Position numbers and translations under genes: made by a program
Notes under the pieces: model-generated
What the model saw: the letters and a program-made list of their open reading frames with translations, nothing else
What the model was told of the DNA's origin: nothing
Databases searched by the model: none
Assembly: GCA_012519615.1 (NCBI GenBank)
Contig: JAAYPW010000049.1
Span: forward strand, 1 to 51,531
DNA: 51,531 nt
Direction: 5' to 3'
From: Fusobacteriota bacterium
GTDB lineage: Bacteria > Fusobacteriota > Fusobacteriia > Fusobacteriales > JAAYPW01
In this document: in pieces, positions 17,500 through 27,367 of the stretch
Layout of the letters: every line of letters starts with the position of its first letter
Numbering within the stretch: position 1 is the stretch's first letter

Positions 17500-18954
17500 A
17501 TGAAATTATATGAATTAGAGGGACATAAATTATCTAATATGTTAAAAAGCAAAGAGATAACAGCATTAGAATTAACAGAAAATATTATTAAAAGAATAAA
17601 AGAGACTGATAATGATATAGAAAGCTATATCTCAACAAGAGAAGAGTTTGCAATTAATGAAGCTAAATCTATAGATGAAAAAATAAATAAAGGTGAAGAA
17701 TTACCGATTCTTGCAGGAATTCCAATTTCATTAAAAGATAATATAATAATAAATGGTGAAAAAACTACAGCAGGATCGAAAATGTTAGAAAATTATATTG
17801 GAATTTACGAGAGTACTACTGTAAAAAAAATAAAAGAAAGTAGTATGATAATCTTAGGTAAAACTAATATGGATGAATTTGCAATGGGTTCTTCAACTGA
17901 AACATCTGCTTTTAAAAAAACTAAAAATCCATGGGATATTTCAAAGGTGCCAGGGGGATCTAGCGGTGGATCTGCAGCATCTGTTGCAATAGGAAGCTCG
18001 ATATTATCAATTGCTTCTGATACAAGTGGAAGTATAAGACAACCTGCTGCATTTTGTGGTGTAGTTGGATTAAAACCAACAAATGGACTTGTTTCAAGAT
18101 ACGGATTAGTTGCTACAGTATCATCTCTAGATCAAATAGGACCTATAACAAAAGATGTAAGAGATTCTGCATTATCTTTAAATGTTATCTCAGGATATGA
18201 CGAGATGGATGCAAAATCGATAAAACAAGATAAAATTGATTATACTAGTTATTTAAATGAAAACATAAAAGGGATGAAAATAGGATTACCAATTGAATAT
18301 TTAGAAAATGATTCTCTGGATAAAGGGATAAAAAAACATATATTAAATGCAGTAGAAAATTATAAAAATCTTGGAGCAGAAGTAATCGAAGTTTCTCTTC
18401 CGCATACAAAGTATGCAACCTCAGTATACAATATATTGGGTACATCAGAGATAAGTGCAAATTTATCAAGATATGATGGAGTGAGATATGGTTACAGATC
18501 TAAAAATTATAATAATTTAGAAGAACTGTATGTAAAAAGTAGAACAGAAAGTTTTGGCAATGAAGTGAAACTTCGTATTCTATTAGGAACACATTTTTTA
18601 AGTACTGGTTCGTATGAAAAATATTATAAACGTGCTTTAGCTATTCAAAAAATAATAACTAAAGATTTCATCGATGTATTTAAAAATGTGGATGTATTAC
18701 TTACACCAACAACTCCAACAACAGCATTTAATTTTAATGAGAAGATAGATGATGTTGTAAAAATGTACTCTTCAGATATGTATACTACAGCAGCTAGTTT
18801 AGCAAAATTACCTGCATTAACAATCCCTATTGGGTTAGAAGAGGGATTACCTGTTGGAATGCAGTTAATAGGGAACCATTTTAATGAGGGGAAAATATTA
18901 AAAACTGCATATTCTTATGAAAAAGTACGTGGAGAATTCAAATTAAATAAATAA
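17500..18954 (+). CDS. gatA: Asp/Glu-tRNA amidotransferase subunit A
   Basis: This 484-residue amidase releases ammonia from glutamine for conversion of misacylated Glu-tRNA(Gln) or Asp-tRNA(Asn). The Ser-cisSer-Lys triad is intact: Lys79 (SLKDNI), Ser154 (PGGSSGGSAA) and nucleophile Ser178 (SDTSGSIRQPA). GEKTTAGSKML and NGLVSRYGLVATVSSLDQIGP are further family segments. The start is ATG with GAGGAGGA at normal spacing. It lies in the order gatC-gatA-gatB. Confidence 0.97.
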   Translation: MKLYELEGHKLSNMLKSKEITALELTENIIKRIKETDNDIESYISTREEFAINEAKSIDEKINKGEELPILAGIPISLKDNIIINGEKTTAGSKMLENYIGIYESTTVKKIKESSMIILGKTNMDEFAMGSSTETSAFKKTKNPWDISKVPGGSSGGSAASVAIGSSILSIASDTSGSIRQPAAFCGVVGLKPTNGLVSRYGLVATVSSLDQIGPITKDVRDSALSLNVISGYDEMDAKSIKQDKIDYTSYLNENIKGMKIGLPIEYLENDSLDKGIKKHILNAVENYKNLGAEVIEVSLPHTKYATSVYNILGTSEISANLSRYDGVRYGYRSKNYNNLEELYVKSRTESFGNEVKLRILLGTHFLSTGSYEKYYKRALAIQKIITKDFIDVFKNVDVLLTPTTPTTAFNFNEKIDDVVKMYSSDMYTTAASLAKLPALTIPIGLEEGLPVGMQLIGNHFNEGKILKTAYSYEKVRGEFKLNK

Positions 18955-18975
18955 TTTTTGGGAGGAAATATAAAA

Positions 18976-20421
18976 ATGTCTATAGAATATGAGGTAGTTA
19001 TTGGATTGGAAGTACATTGTCAGTTAAAAACAAATACAAAAATATTTTGTAATTGTAGTACAGACTATGATGGTAAAGCACCGAATTCACACACTTGTCC
19101 AGCATGCACAGGACATCCTGGGACATTACCTAAACTTAATAAAAAAGCGCTAGAGTATGCGATAAAAGCTGGATATGCTTTAAATTGTAATATAAATAAA
19201 TATAGTAGATTTGATAAGAAAAACTATTTTTATCCCGATAATCCAAAAGCTTTCCAAACAAGTCAATTTGAAATGCCATATGCGGAACATGGATATATTG
19301 ATATAAAATTAGACGATAACAGTGTAAAAAGAATAAATATTACAAGAATACATATGGAAGAGGATGCTGGAAAATTAGTACATAGCGATATTGCTGATGA
19401 GTCATACGTTGATTTAAATAGAGCTAGTATGCCATTAATAGAGATTGTATCTGAACCAGATATGAGAAGTTCTGAGGAAGCTTATAAATTTTTAACAAAA
19501 TTAAAATCATTAATTAAATACACAGGTGTAAGCGATGTAAGTATGGAATTAGGCTCGCTACGTTGTGATGCAAATGTATCAATACGTCCTAAAGGTCAAA
19601 AAGAATTTGGTACAAGGACAGAAACAAAAAATTTAAATTCATTTAAAGCAGTTGCTAGAGCAATAGAGCACGAGATAGAAAGACAAAAAGATCTTATAGA
19701 ATCAGGTGGAAAAGTAATACAAGAAACAAGACTTTGGGATGATAATAAAGGAGTGACAAAATCAATGCGTGTGAAAGAAGACGCAGATGACTATAGATAT
19801 TTCCCAGAAGTAGATATACCTATGATATGTGTGACCGATGAAGAACTAAATAAAATTAAAATGGAGATGCCAGAATTTCCCGAGGAAAAAATATCGAGAT
19901 TTGTAAAAGAATACTCTATTCCTATTTATGATGCAGAAGTATTATCAACAGAAAAAGATATGGCAGATTATTTTGAAATTGTAGCAAAAAAATCAAATAA
20001 TGCAAAATCTGCAAGTAACTGGATAATGACAGAAGTGATACGTGTTTTAAATGAAAAATCAATTGAAATTGATAAATTTACTATAAATCCAAACAATTTA
20101 GGTGAATTAATAAAATTAATAGATTCAAACGTGATAAGTAATAATATTGCAAAAAAAGTCTTTAATACAATGTTAGATGATAATAGAGAACCAGAATTAA
20201 TTGTAAAAGAACAAGGATTGATTCAAATAACTGATGAAAGTGAACTTGAAAAAATTATTATTGATATAATTAATGCAAATCCAGCTTCAGTAGCAGATTA
20301 TAAAAATGGAAAAACAAAAGCAATTGGTTTTTTAGTGGGACAAGCAATGAAAATGACAAAAGGAAAAGGAAATCCACAAACTCTTAATAAAATTTTAATA
20401 GAAAAATTAAACCAGATATAA
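18976..20421 (+). CDS. gatB: Asp/Glu-tRNA amidotransferase subunit B
   Basis: This 481-residue protein is the kinase and tRNA-binding subunit that activates the misacylated residue before amidation. It opens with YEVVIGLEVHCQL and has zinc-site cysteines in CNCSTDY and CPACTGHPGTLP, then NYFYPDNPKAFQTSQF and GSLRCDANVSIRP. The C-terminal YqeY-like tail with GFLVGQAMKMTKGKGNP is complete. ATG 18976 has GGGAGG upstream; the TTG at 18958 precedes that Shine-Dalgarno and is discounted. A perfect hairpin follows the stop codon. Confidence 0.97.
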   Translation: MSIEYEVVIGLEVHCQLKTNTKIFCNCSTDYDGKAPNSHTCPACTGHPGTLPKLNKKALEYAIKAGYALNCNINKYSRFDKKNYFYPDNPKAFQTSQFEMPYAEHGYIDIKLDDNSVKRINITRIHMEEDAGKLVHSDIADESYVDLNRASMPLIEIVSEPDMRSSEEAYKFLTKLKSLIKYTGVSDVSMELGSLRCDANVSIRPKGQKEFGTRTETKNLNSFKAVARAIEHEIERQKDLIESGGKVIQETRLWDDNKGVTKSMRVKEDADDYRYFPEVDIPMICVTDEELNKIKMEMPEFPEEKISRFVKEYSIPIYDAEVLSTEKDMADYFEIVAKKSNNAKSASNWIMTEVIRVLNEKSIEIDKFTINPNNLGELIKLIDSNVISNNIAKKVFNTMLDDNREPELIVKEQGLIQITDESELEKIIIDIINANPASVADYKNGKTKAIGFLVGQAMKMTKGKGNPQTLNKILIEKLNQI

Positions 20422-20427
20422 AAAAAA

Positions 20428-20459
20428 TTAATCGGCAAGTTATACAACTTGCCGATTAA
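20428..20459 (+). repeat. Perfect 14 bp hairpin between gatB and the next gene
   Basis: TTAATCGGCAAGTT (20428-20441) and AACTTGCCGATTAA (20446-20459) are exact complements around a 4 nt ATAC loop. It is GC-rich for this genome. There is no T-tract on either side of the + strand; the downstream sequence is a run of A and then the next Shine-Dalgarno. It may be an atypical terminator, an mRNA-stabilising element or a processing site. Confidence 0.6.
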
Positions 20460-20484
20460 GGCATAAAAAAAGGTGGTGAATTTA

Positions 20485-21291
20485 TTGAAAAATAAAGATA
20501 AAAAAATTATATATTATAACGATAAATTTATTTTAAACAATGAGAAAAAAAATAAAGGTTTTTTGTACGGGCAAGGCTGTATAGAGGAGATAAAAATAAC
20601 TAACAATAAATTAAACTTAATTGATATACATATTGAAAAACTAGAAAAAAATATGAAAAGTCTCGATATATATAGAAAAATTGATTTTTATTCAATTATT
20701 AATGAATATACAAATCTAAAAGATACCGAAAATAATGAATATATCATTAATATTGTCGTTAACGACACAGAGTTATATATATCACTAGATGATACTAGAG
20801 AATATGAAAATTATAATAAAAATACATATGATATTAAAATAATCGAATCAGTTTATCATAATGAGTTATCTAATTACAATACTATAAATAGATTAACTGA
20901 TTTATTAGCTAAAAAAGAGATTATTAAGGAGCAATTAGATGATGGAATTTATATTAATAGAGAAAAAAATATTACAAATACAATTTATGGAAATGTTTTT
21001 TTTATAAAAAAGGGTATTATAAATACTCCAAAAAATACATTAAATATTTTAAATAGTGTATCCACAGAGTGTGTAAAAGAAATAATAAATAGTTTGGGGT
21101 ATAAGATACAATATGGTGAATATAAGTTAGATGATTTAATTGATTCAGATGGAATTTTTATAACTAATATATTTAGAAAAAATACAATTAATATTGTTAG
21201 GAAATTAAATAATATAGAAAAAAATAACTCAGAAAATATAATAGAAATAATAAAAAAAGAATATTTAAAAAAATATGAAAATATGTTATAA
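20485..21291 (+). CDS. Class IV aminotransferase-like protein lacking the PLP lysine
   Basis: This 268-residue protein follows the fold-type IV aminotransferase/aminodeoxychorismate lyase pattern: FLYGQGCIEEIKI at the N-terminus, the N-R-L-x(3)-LAKKEI helix, then ITNTIYGNVFFIKKGIINTP. In this family a Lys binds PLP in the position K-x-L/I-N; here it is Asn132 (YNTINRL). The conserved Glu of the VTE motif is Asn165. The 33-residue spacing fits the family. It therefore probably cannot form the usual internal aldimine. The start is TTG 20485, 7-8 nt after AGGTGG; GTG 20473 is inside that Shine-Dalgarno. Confidence 0.75.
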   Translation: MKNKDKKIIYYNDKFILNNEKKNKGFLYGQGCIEEIKITNNKLNLIDIHIEKLEKNMKSLDIYRKIDFYSIINEYTNLKDTENNEYIINIVVNDTELYISLDDTREYENYNKNTYDIKIIESVYHNELSNYNTINRLTDLLAKKEIIKEQLDDGIYINREKNITNTIYGNVFFIKKGIINTPKNTLNILNSVSTECVKEIINSLGYKIQYGEYKLDDLIDSDGIFITNIFRKNTINIVRKLNNIEKNNSENIIEIIKKEYLKKYENML

Positions 21292-21292
21292 T
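21264..21292 (+). promoter_or_regulatory. Possible extended -10 promoter before the PBP gene
   Basis: TGTTATAAT ending at 21292 is an extended -10 element overlapping the previous stop codon. A weak -35, TTTAAA (21264-21269), lies 17 bp upstream. In such AT-rich sequence this could arise by chance. Confidence 0.35.
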
Positions 21293-21347
21293 ATATATAG
21301 CTGTATTATAAAAGATTGATTTGATAGGAGGACGTTATAAGTACAAA

Positions 21348-23327
21348 ATGAATAACAAAATGAACAATAAAATAAATAATAAAAGAATTAAAATTGTAAT
21401 AGGAGTATTTTATTTTGGATTCATATTGTTGATTGTAAATCTTTTTAAGATTCAAATTATAGAACATAAAAATTGGAAGAAAATTGCATATAAACAATAT
21501 TATACAAAGGAATACTTAGAAGATAAAAGAGGACAAATATTAACTTACGATAAAAAAGAAATTGCATATGATTTAGAATCTTACATATTAATATTAGATC
21601 CTTTTAGAATAAGTGATAAATATTTAGATGAAATCTCTTCGGTTATTTCTAGCGTGTTAAATCTTAATGAAGAAGAATTAAAAAATAAAATAAAGGTTGG
21701 TAAAGAAAATAAAAGAAGGTATTTAAATATTTCAAATAATGTTTTCGCAGAGGAAAAAGAGGAAATTTATAACTTATTAATTAAAGATAAAAAAAAGTTG
21801 GAAAGAGAATCAATAATTTCAGGTGTATTTTTTAAAGAAGACACTATACGTATTTTACCAGAGTTAGATTTATTTAAAAATATAATAGGATTTATTAATA
21901 TTGAAAAAGAGGGTATGTATGGTATTGAGAGAACATATAATAGCTATTTAAAAGGAACTAAAGGTTATAGCGAAACATATCTTTCAACACATAATAAATT
22001 TGAATTACCTCTAAAAAATCAATATAAAAAAGTTGAGGCTAAGGATGGAAATAATGTTATTTTGACTATTGATTATGTTATGCAACATATTTTAGATGAA
22101 AATTTATACAAAACTTTTATTGAAACCAATGCTGAATGGGCAGCGGGAGTTATAGTGTCTCCTAAAAATGGGAAAATTTTAGCAATGTCTTCTTTTCCTG
22201 TTAGTGATAGACTTGTGGATACAAGAAATAATGTGATTTATAATCAATATGAACCAGGTTCTGTTTTTAAACCAATTATAGTTTCTATGGCATTAAATGA
22301 AGGTGTAATCGATGAAAATAGCAGATTTTATTCAACAGGTAGAATAAAAAAATACAATACAATATTAAAAGATCATGGAAATGGTGTTATTGGAAACTTA
22401 AGCATCTCTGATATTATAGAAAAATCAAGTAATGTTGGCATGATAATGATTGGCGATAATATGACAAATCAAACTATGTATAATGGACTATTAAGATATG
22501 GATTTAATGAGAAAACAGATATTGAATTATCGGGAGAAAGAGATGTATCTGTTCCTAATTTAGCTAATTGGAGTGGACTTACTAAGCCAACAATCTCTTT
22601 TGGACAAGGGATCGTAGTTACACCAATTCAAATGGTAATGGGATTTGCAGCTGTGATTAATGGGGGATATTTATATAAACCAATAATTGTAGATCGAGTA
22701 GAAACACCTACTGGAGAAATTGTTTTAAAAAACAATCCACAATTAAAAAGAAGAGTTTTTGAAAATGAAAAAATTAGTGAAACTATGAGATTATATTTAG
22801 AAAGAGCAGTAGCAAACGGAACTGGAAAAGGTGCATATATAGAGGGGTATAATGTTGGCGGGAAAACAGGTACATCGCAAAAGGCAGGAAAAGGTGGATA
22901 TGCACGAGGTAAATATATTGCATCATTTGCAGGTTTTTTCCCTAGCGATGATCCAGAATATTTATGTCTAATAGTAGTTGATGAACCAAAACGAAAAATT
23001 TATGGTGGAGAAGTAGCTGCACCAGTTGCAAAAAAGGTATTTGAAAGAATTATAAAATATAAAAATATAATACCAAATAATATTAAAGAGAAAATAATAT
23101 ATCTTAAAGATGATGAAGTGCAGTTTAAAACATTAAAAATAGACACTGAAAAAAATATTATGCCTAATTTTGTTGGCTATTCTCTAAGGGATGCACTGGA
23201 ATTTTTTTCTGAAACAAATTACGAGATTATAATAAAAGGTTCTGGAAAAATTAAGAGCCATGAACCAAAGAGTGGTTCGTGTCTAGATAAAGTACAGAAA
23301 GTGTATTTAAATTTAGAAGAAATGTAA
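21348..23327 (+). CDS. Class B penicillin-binding protein (FtsI/SpoVD-type) with PASTA domain
   Basis: This 659-residue transpeptidase crosslinks peptidoglycan, probably at the septum. A short basic N-terminus and one membrane helix (about residues 14-33) are followed by the PBP dimerisation domain (EDKRGQILTYD) and the transpeptidase domain: S305-V-F-K308 (active Ser), S360-S-N362 and K506-T-G. A single PASTA domain is at about 602-658. ATG 21348 lies 16 nt after AGGAGG with no clear hairpin between, so ATG 21360 is also possible. Orthologues are usually named ftsI or spoVD. Confidence 0.93.
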   Translation: MNNKMNNKINNKRIKIVIGVFYFGFILLIVNLFKIQIIEHKNWKKIAYKQYYTKEYLEDKRGQILTYDKKEIAYDLESYILILDPFRISDKYLDEISSVISSVLNLNEEELKNKIKVGKENKRRYLNISNNVFAEEKEEIYNLLIKDKKKLERESIISGVFFKEDTIRILPELDLFKNIIGFINIEKEGMYGIERTYNSYLKGTKGYSETYLSTHNKFELPLKNQYKKVEAKDGNNVILTIDYVMQHILDENLYKTFIETNAEWAAGVIVSPKNGKILAMSSFPVSDRLVDTRNNVIYNQYEPGSVFKPIIVSMALNEGVIDENSRFYSTGRIKKYNTILKDHGNGVIGNLSISDIIEKSSNVGMIMIGDNMTNQTMYNGLLRYGFNEKTDIELSGERDVSVPNLANWSGLTKPTISFGQGIVVTPIQMVMGFAAVINGGYLYKPIIVDRVETPTGEIVLKNNPQLKRRVFENEKISETMRLYLERAVANGTGKGAYIEGYNVGGKTGTSQKAGKGGYARGKYIASFAGFFPSDDPEYLCLIVVDEPKRKIYGGEVAAPVAKKVFERIIKYKNIIPNNIKEKIIYLKDDEVQFKTLKIDTEKNIMPNFVGYSLRDALEFFSETNYEIIIKGSGKIKSHEPKSGSCLDKVQKVYLNLEEM

Positions 23328-23347
23328 AATGTGAGGGATGAAAAGAG

Positions 23348-23743
23348 ATGAAAAAAAATAAAATATTGTATTTAGATGATGAAGTAGAGCTCTTAGAATT
23401 TGTTAAATTTGTTCTTGAATATAACAATTATGAGGTAATTGTAGGTGAAAATTGGGATAAATCTTATTTTGAAATATTAAGTGATGTGGATATGATAATT
23501 TTAGATGTTATGTTTTCTAATGGAAATGCATGTGGATATGATATATGTAAAATAATTAGAGCTAAGGAAAAATATAGTAAAATTCCTATTTATATGTTTT
23601 CAGCAAAAACATTTCATGAAGATAAAATAAAAGCACAAGAAGCAGGTGCTAATGGATTTATAGAGAAGCCAGTCGAGGTAAAAGAACTATTAAGTATTGT
23701 TGAAAGTGTTGTAAATAGAGAAAATATCAATGCATTATTATAA
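23348..23743 (+). CDS. Stand-alone receiver-domain response regulator
   Basis: This 131-residue protein is a single receiver domain. The acidic pair is in LYLDDE, the phospho-acceptor is Asp53 (IILDVMF), the Ser of YMFSAK is in beta-4, and the switch Lys is in EKP. A few extra residues (SNGNACG) lie in the loop after the phospho-acceptor. With no output domain it must act by protein contact, as CheY or Spo0F do. No sensor kinase is nearby. It overlaps priA by 14 nt. Confidence 0.92.
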   Translation: MKKNKILYLDDEVELLEFVKFVLEYNNYEVIVGENWDKSYFEILSDVDMIILDVMFSNGNACGYDICKIIRAKEKYSKIPIYMFSAKTFHEDKIKAQEAGANGFIEKPVEVKELLSIVESVVNRENINALL

Positions 23744-25883
23744 TTTATATATTGAAGACATATCACACATGCTTTTTACTTATGGAAGTGAAAATAACGA
23801 TTATAAAATTGGGGAACAAGTTATTGTAAAATTTCAAAATAAAACAAGAAAAGCAATAATTATGGGTTACTCACAACAAACGGAGTTTGATTACACTGTT
23901 AATGAAATTCAGGGTAAAATTGAAAATAGTATAAAAATTGATGAGATACATTTAAAACTATATATATGGATAAGAAACTACTATATTACAAACTTTTCAA
24001 ACATTATAACTGGAGTATTACCTAAAAATATGAGAAATGAAATGGTTTCAAGATGTAAATTAAATAAAATTTTTATACCGCGAAATAAAAATGATAAAAT
24101 TTTTTTAGATTATATGAAAGTTAAAAAAAATATTAGTTTAGATACTTTGAAAAGAAAATTTGACAAAAGTTTAATTGATTATATGATAGCAGAAAATATC
24201 TTAAAATTAGAAAAAGTTATTAGAGATAAAAGAAAAAAGGTTATTAAGCATATAATACTAGAAAATGAATATAATAAAAAAATAAAACTTACAAATGAAC
24301 AAGAAAATACAAAAAATAGTATTATTAACTCGAGTAAAAAACTATTTTTAGTAAAAGGGGTTACTGGTTCTGGTAAAACAGAAATATATATTGAAATTAT
24401 TAAGGAAGCGAACAGGAATAATCAGGGTGCAATTTTTTTAGTTCCGGAGATTTCTCTTACTCCTCAAATTATTAAAAGATTTGAGGAAACATTCGGAAAT
24501 AAAATTGCTATTCTTCATAGTAAATTAACAGATAGAGAAAAAGCTGATGAATGGAATCATGTGAATAACGGCGAAAAAAAAATTATTGTGGGTGTAAGGT
24601 CTGCAATATTTGCACCAGTTAAAAATTTAAAATATATTATAATTGACGAGGAACACGAAACAACATACAAACAAGATAGTAATTTTGTATATGATGCTAG
24701 GTATGTAGCTATAAAAAGAAGTGAACTTGAGGATTTAAAAGTAATATTTGGTACTGCAACACCATTAATAGAAAGTTTTTATTATGGAAAAAATAATATT
24801 TTTGAATATTTAGAATTAAATAGAAGGTACAATAATATTACACCACCTAAATTTGAAATTGTTGATATGAAAAATGAAGAAAGAGAAAATTTTAGTGAAA
24901 AATTACTAAAAGAAATTTCAAATTGTATAAAAAATAATGAACAAGTTATTCTATTTTTAAATAAAAAGGGATATTCAAATCAAATACAATGTAAAAAATG
25001 TGGACATATTGAAAAATGTGAGAATTGTTCAGTATCGTATAGTTATTATAAAATTGAAAACAAATTAAAATGTTCATACTGTGGAAAAGAAAAAAAATTT
25101 ACAAAAATATGCGCTGATTGTAATAGTGATGAATTTTCATATCATAATTATGGCACGGAAAAAATTGAGATGGAATTACAGGAAATATTTCCTGAAGCAA
25201 GAATACTTAGAATTGATTCGGATACGGTAAAAGAGAGGGATGCTTATACAAATATGTATAATGATTTTTTATCACAAAAATACGATATTTTATTAGGAAC
25301 ACAGATTATTGCTAAGGGATTTCATTTTCCTAATGTTACATTAGCAGGGATAATTTCAGCAGATACAATTTTAAATTTTCCAGATTTTAGATCAAGTGAA
25401 AAAACCTTTCAATTAATTGTCCAAACAGCAGGTAGAGCAGGTAGAGGAGAAAAACGAGGTACAGTTATAATACAAACATATAATCCGGATCATTATGCAA
25501 TACAAATGGCAATTGATGCCAATTATGAGGAGTTTTATAATTATGAGATAAAAAATAGAAAAGAGCTAAATTATCCCCCTTTTGGTAAAATAATAAATAT
25601 TATTGTATCTTGCGAAGATGAATCTAAATTAGAAAATAGTGCAAAAGAGTTCTATGATGATATTAAGGATATTTTAAATGAATCAGAAAAATTTATGATA
25701 TATGGTCCATTTAAAGCACCTTTATATAAAATAAATAAAAGATACAGATATCAAATATTTATAAAGGGTGATAGAGAACAAATTAATATTTTCAAGAAAA
25801 AAATTAGAGATATATTATTTAAATATAATAATAAAAATGATGTTAGGATAGTTATTGATGTGGATCCGATTAATTTAATGTAA
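23730..25883 (+). CDS. priA: Primosomal protein N' (replication restart helicase)
   Basis: This 717-residue superfamily 2 helicase reloads the replisome at stalled forks. The N-terminal 3'-binding domain and winged helix are followed by helicase motif I GVTGSGKTEIY, LVPEISLTPQI, DEEH and GTATP. The zinc module is complete (CKKCGHIEKCENC, then CSYCG and CADC), followed by LGTQIIAKGFHFPNV and QTAGRAGRG. The ATG lies within the end of the receiver gene. Def and Fmt follow, a frequent priA-def-fmt order. Confidence 0.96.
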   Translation: MHYYNLYIEDISHMLFTYGSENNDYKIGEQVIVKFQNKTRKAIIMGYSQQTEFDYTVNEIQGKIENSIKIDEIHLKLYIWIRNYYITNFSNIITGVLPKNMRNEMVSRCKLNKIFIPRNKNDKIFLDYMKVKKNISLDTLKRKFDKSLIDYMIAENILKLEKVIRDKRKKVIKHIILENEYNKKIKLTNEQENTKNSIINSSKKLFLVKGVTGSGKTEIYIEIIKEANRNNQGAIFLVPEISLTPQIIKRFEETFGNKIAILHSKLTDREKADEWNHVNNGEKKIIVGVRSAIFAPVKNLKYIIIDEEHETTYKQDSNFVYDARYVAIKRSELEDLKVIFGTATPLIESFYYGKNNIFEYLELNRRYNNITPPKFEIVDMKNEERENFSEKLLKEISNCIKNNEQVILFLNKKGYSNQIQCKKCGHIEKCENCSVSYSYYKIENKLKCSYCGKEKKFTKICADCNSDEFSYHNYGTEKIEMELQEIFPEARILRIDSDTVKERDAYTNMYNDFLSQKYDILLGTQIIAKGFHFPNVTLAGIISADTILNFPDFRSSEKTFQLIVQTAGRAGRGEKRGTVIIQTYNPDHYAIQMAIDANYEEFYNYEIKNRKELNYPPFGKIINIIVSCEDESKLENSAKEFYDDIKDILNESEKFMIYGPFKAPLYKINKRYRYQIFIKGDREQINIFKKKIRDILFKYNNKNDVRIVIDVDPINLM

Positions 25884-25900
25884 AATAGGAGGTTAATATA

Positions 25901-26404
25901 ATGGAAATGAAAATTAGAACATATGGAGATCCGGTTCTTAGAAAAAAAAGTGAAAAAATTGATGATATAAATGAAGAACTACTAGAATTAATAGAGTATA
26001 TGAAAAAAACAATGTATAGTGCATCTGGTATAGGTTTAGCAGCACCACAAGTGGGTATAAATAAAAGATTATTTATTATAGATATAGGTGAAGGGATAAA
26101 AACTATAATTAATCCAGAATTTATAGAAAGTAATAGTTCTATTATTGAAATGGAAGAAGGATGTCTAAGTATACCTGGAACATATAAAAAGGTAAAAAGA
26201 CCAGAAAAAGTAACTGTAAAATACTTAAATGAAAAAGGTGAAGAAATTATTGAAGAGGCAGATGGAATATATGCAAGAGCACTTCAACACGAAAATGATC
26301 ATTTAGATGGTATAATGTTTGTTGATAGATTATCCACAGTTGGGAAAAAACTAGTATCTAAAAAACTAGATGCCATAAAAAAAGAAACTTTAAAAAATTT
26401 ATAA
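25901..26404 (+). CDS. def: Peptide deformylase
   Basis: This 167-residue metalloenzyme removes formyl groups from nascent N-terminal methionine. All three motifs are present: GIGLAAPQVG, EEGCLSIPG with metal ligand Cys88, and HENDH with His130, Glu131 and His134. The length is standard. The start is ATG with AGGAGG. It lies between priA and fmt; the pair Fmt/Def forms the formylation-deformylation cycle. Confidence 0.97.
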   Translation: MEMKIRTYGDPVLRKKSEKIDDINEELLELIEYMKKTMYSASGIGLAAPQVGINKRLFIIDIGEGIKTIINPEFIESNSSIIEMEEGCLSIPGTYKKVKRPEKVTVKYLNEKGEEIIEEADGIYARALQHENDHLDGIMFVDRLSTVGKKLVSKKLDAIKKETLKNL

Positions 26405-26423
26405 TATAGAAAGAGGATTGTAA

Positions 26424-27353
26424 ATGAAAATTGTATTTATGGGAACACCAGAATTTGCAGCGTATTCTTTAGAGAAAGTATACGATAAATATGGCATATC
26501 AGCAATATTTACTAAAGCTGATAGACGAAATATGCGTAATAATAAAGTAAAATATTCACAAGTTAAGGAGTTTGGCTTAAATAAAGATATACCAGTATAT
26601 CAACCTGAAAATATTAATAATGATGAAATATTTGAAATTTTAAAATCTATTAATCCTGATATAATTGTAGTTGTTGCATATGGGAAAATTATCCCTAAAA
26701 AAATAATTGATTTACCAAAATATGGAATTATAAATGTACATGCTTCTTTATTGCCAAAATATAGAGGGGCTTCACCAATTCAAAGTGCTATTATTAATGG
26801 AGATAAAGTTACAGGTGTAACAATAATGTACATTGAAGAGGGACTCGATGAAGGTGATATGATTTTAAAAAGAGAAGTCATTATTGATGAAACTGATAAT
26901 TTTATGAGTCTACATGATAAATTGAAAATCGTAGGAGCAGATACTCTTTTAGAGGCTTTGGAGAATATATTTAAAGGCAATCTTAATATTATAAAACAAA
27001 ACCATAATGAAGCAACTTTTGTTAAACCGATAAAAAAAGAAGACACCCAGATAAAATGGGATGATACTGTTGATAACCTATTTAATTTGATAAGAGGAAT
27101 AGATCCATTTCCAGGAGCATATTCAATTTTAAATGATAAAATATTTAAAATTCATAGTGTAGAAAAAATAAATGAAAACTATAAAGGTAGTATTGGAGAA
27201 ATTGTAGATATTATCAAAAATAAAGGTCCTATTGTAAAAGTAAATAATGGTGCATTATTACTTACAAGAGTGAAACCAGAAAATAAAAAAATATTAACAG
27301 GACAGGACATTATAAATGGAAATTATATTAAAATAGGAGATATTTTTAATTAA
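26424..27353 (+). CDS. fmt: Methionyl-tRNA formyltransferase
   Basis: This 309-residue enzyme formylates initiator Met-tRNA using 10-formyl-tetrahydrofolate. It shows VFMGTPEFAAYSL at the N-terminus, the catalytic region INVHASLLPKYRGASPIQ and GVTIMYIEEGLDEGDMI. The C-terminal tRNA-binding OB domain follows (about 205-309). The start is ATG with AAGAGG. FolD, encoded 0.7 kb downstream, supplies the same one-carbon pool. Confidence 0.96.
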   Translation: MKIVFMGTPEFAAYSLEKVYDKYGISAIFTKADRRNMRNNKVKYSQVKEFGLNKDIPVYQPENINNDEIFEILKSINPDIIVVVAYGKIIPKKIIDLPKYGIINVHASLLPKYRGASPIQSAIINGDKVTGVTIMYIEEGLDEGDMILKREVIIDETDNFMSLHDKLKIVGADTLLEALENIFKGNLNIIKQNHNEATFVKPIKKEDTQIKWDDTVDNLFNLIRGIDPFPGAYSILNDKIFKIHSVEKINENYKGSIGEIVDIIKNKGPIVKVNNGALLLTRVKPENKKILTGQDIINGNYIKIGDIFN

Positions 27354-27367
27354 TTAAGGGGGAAGAG

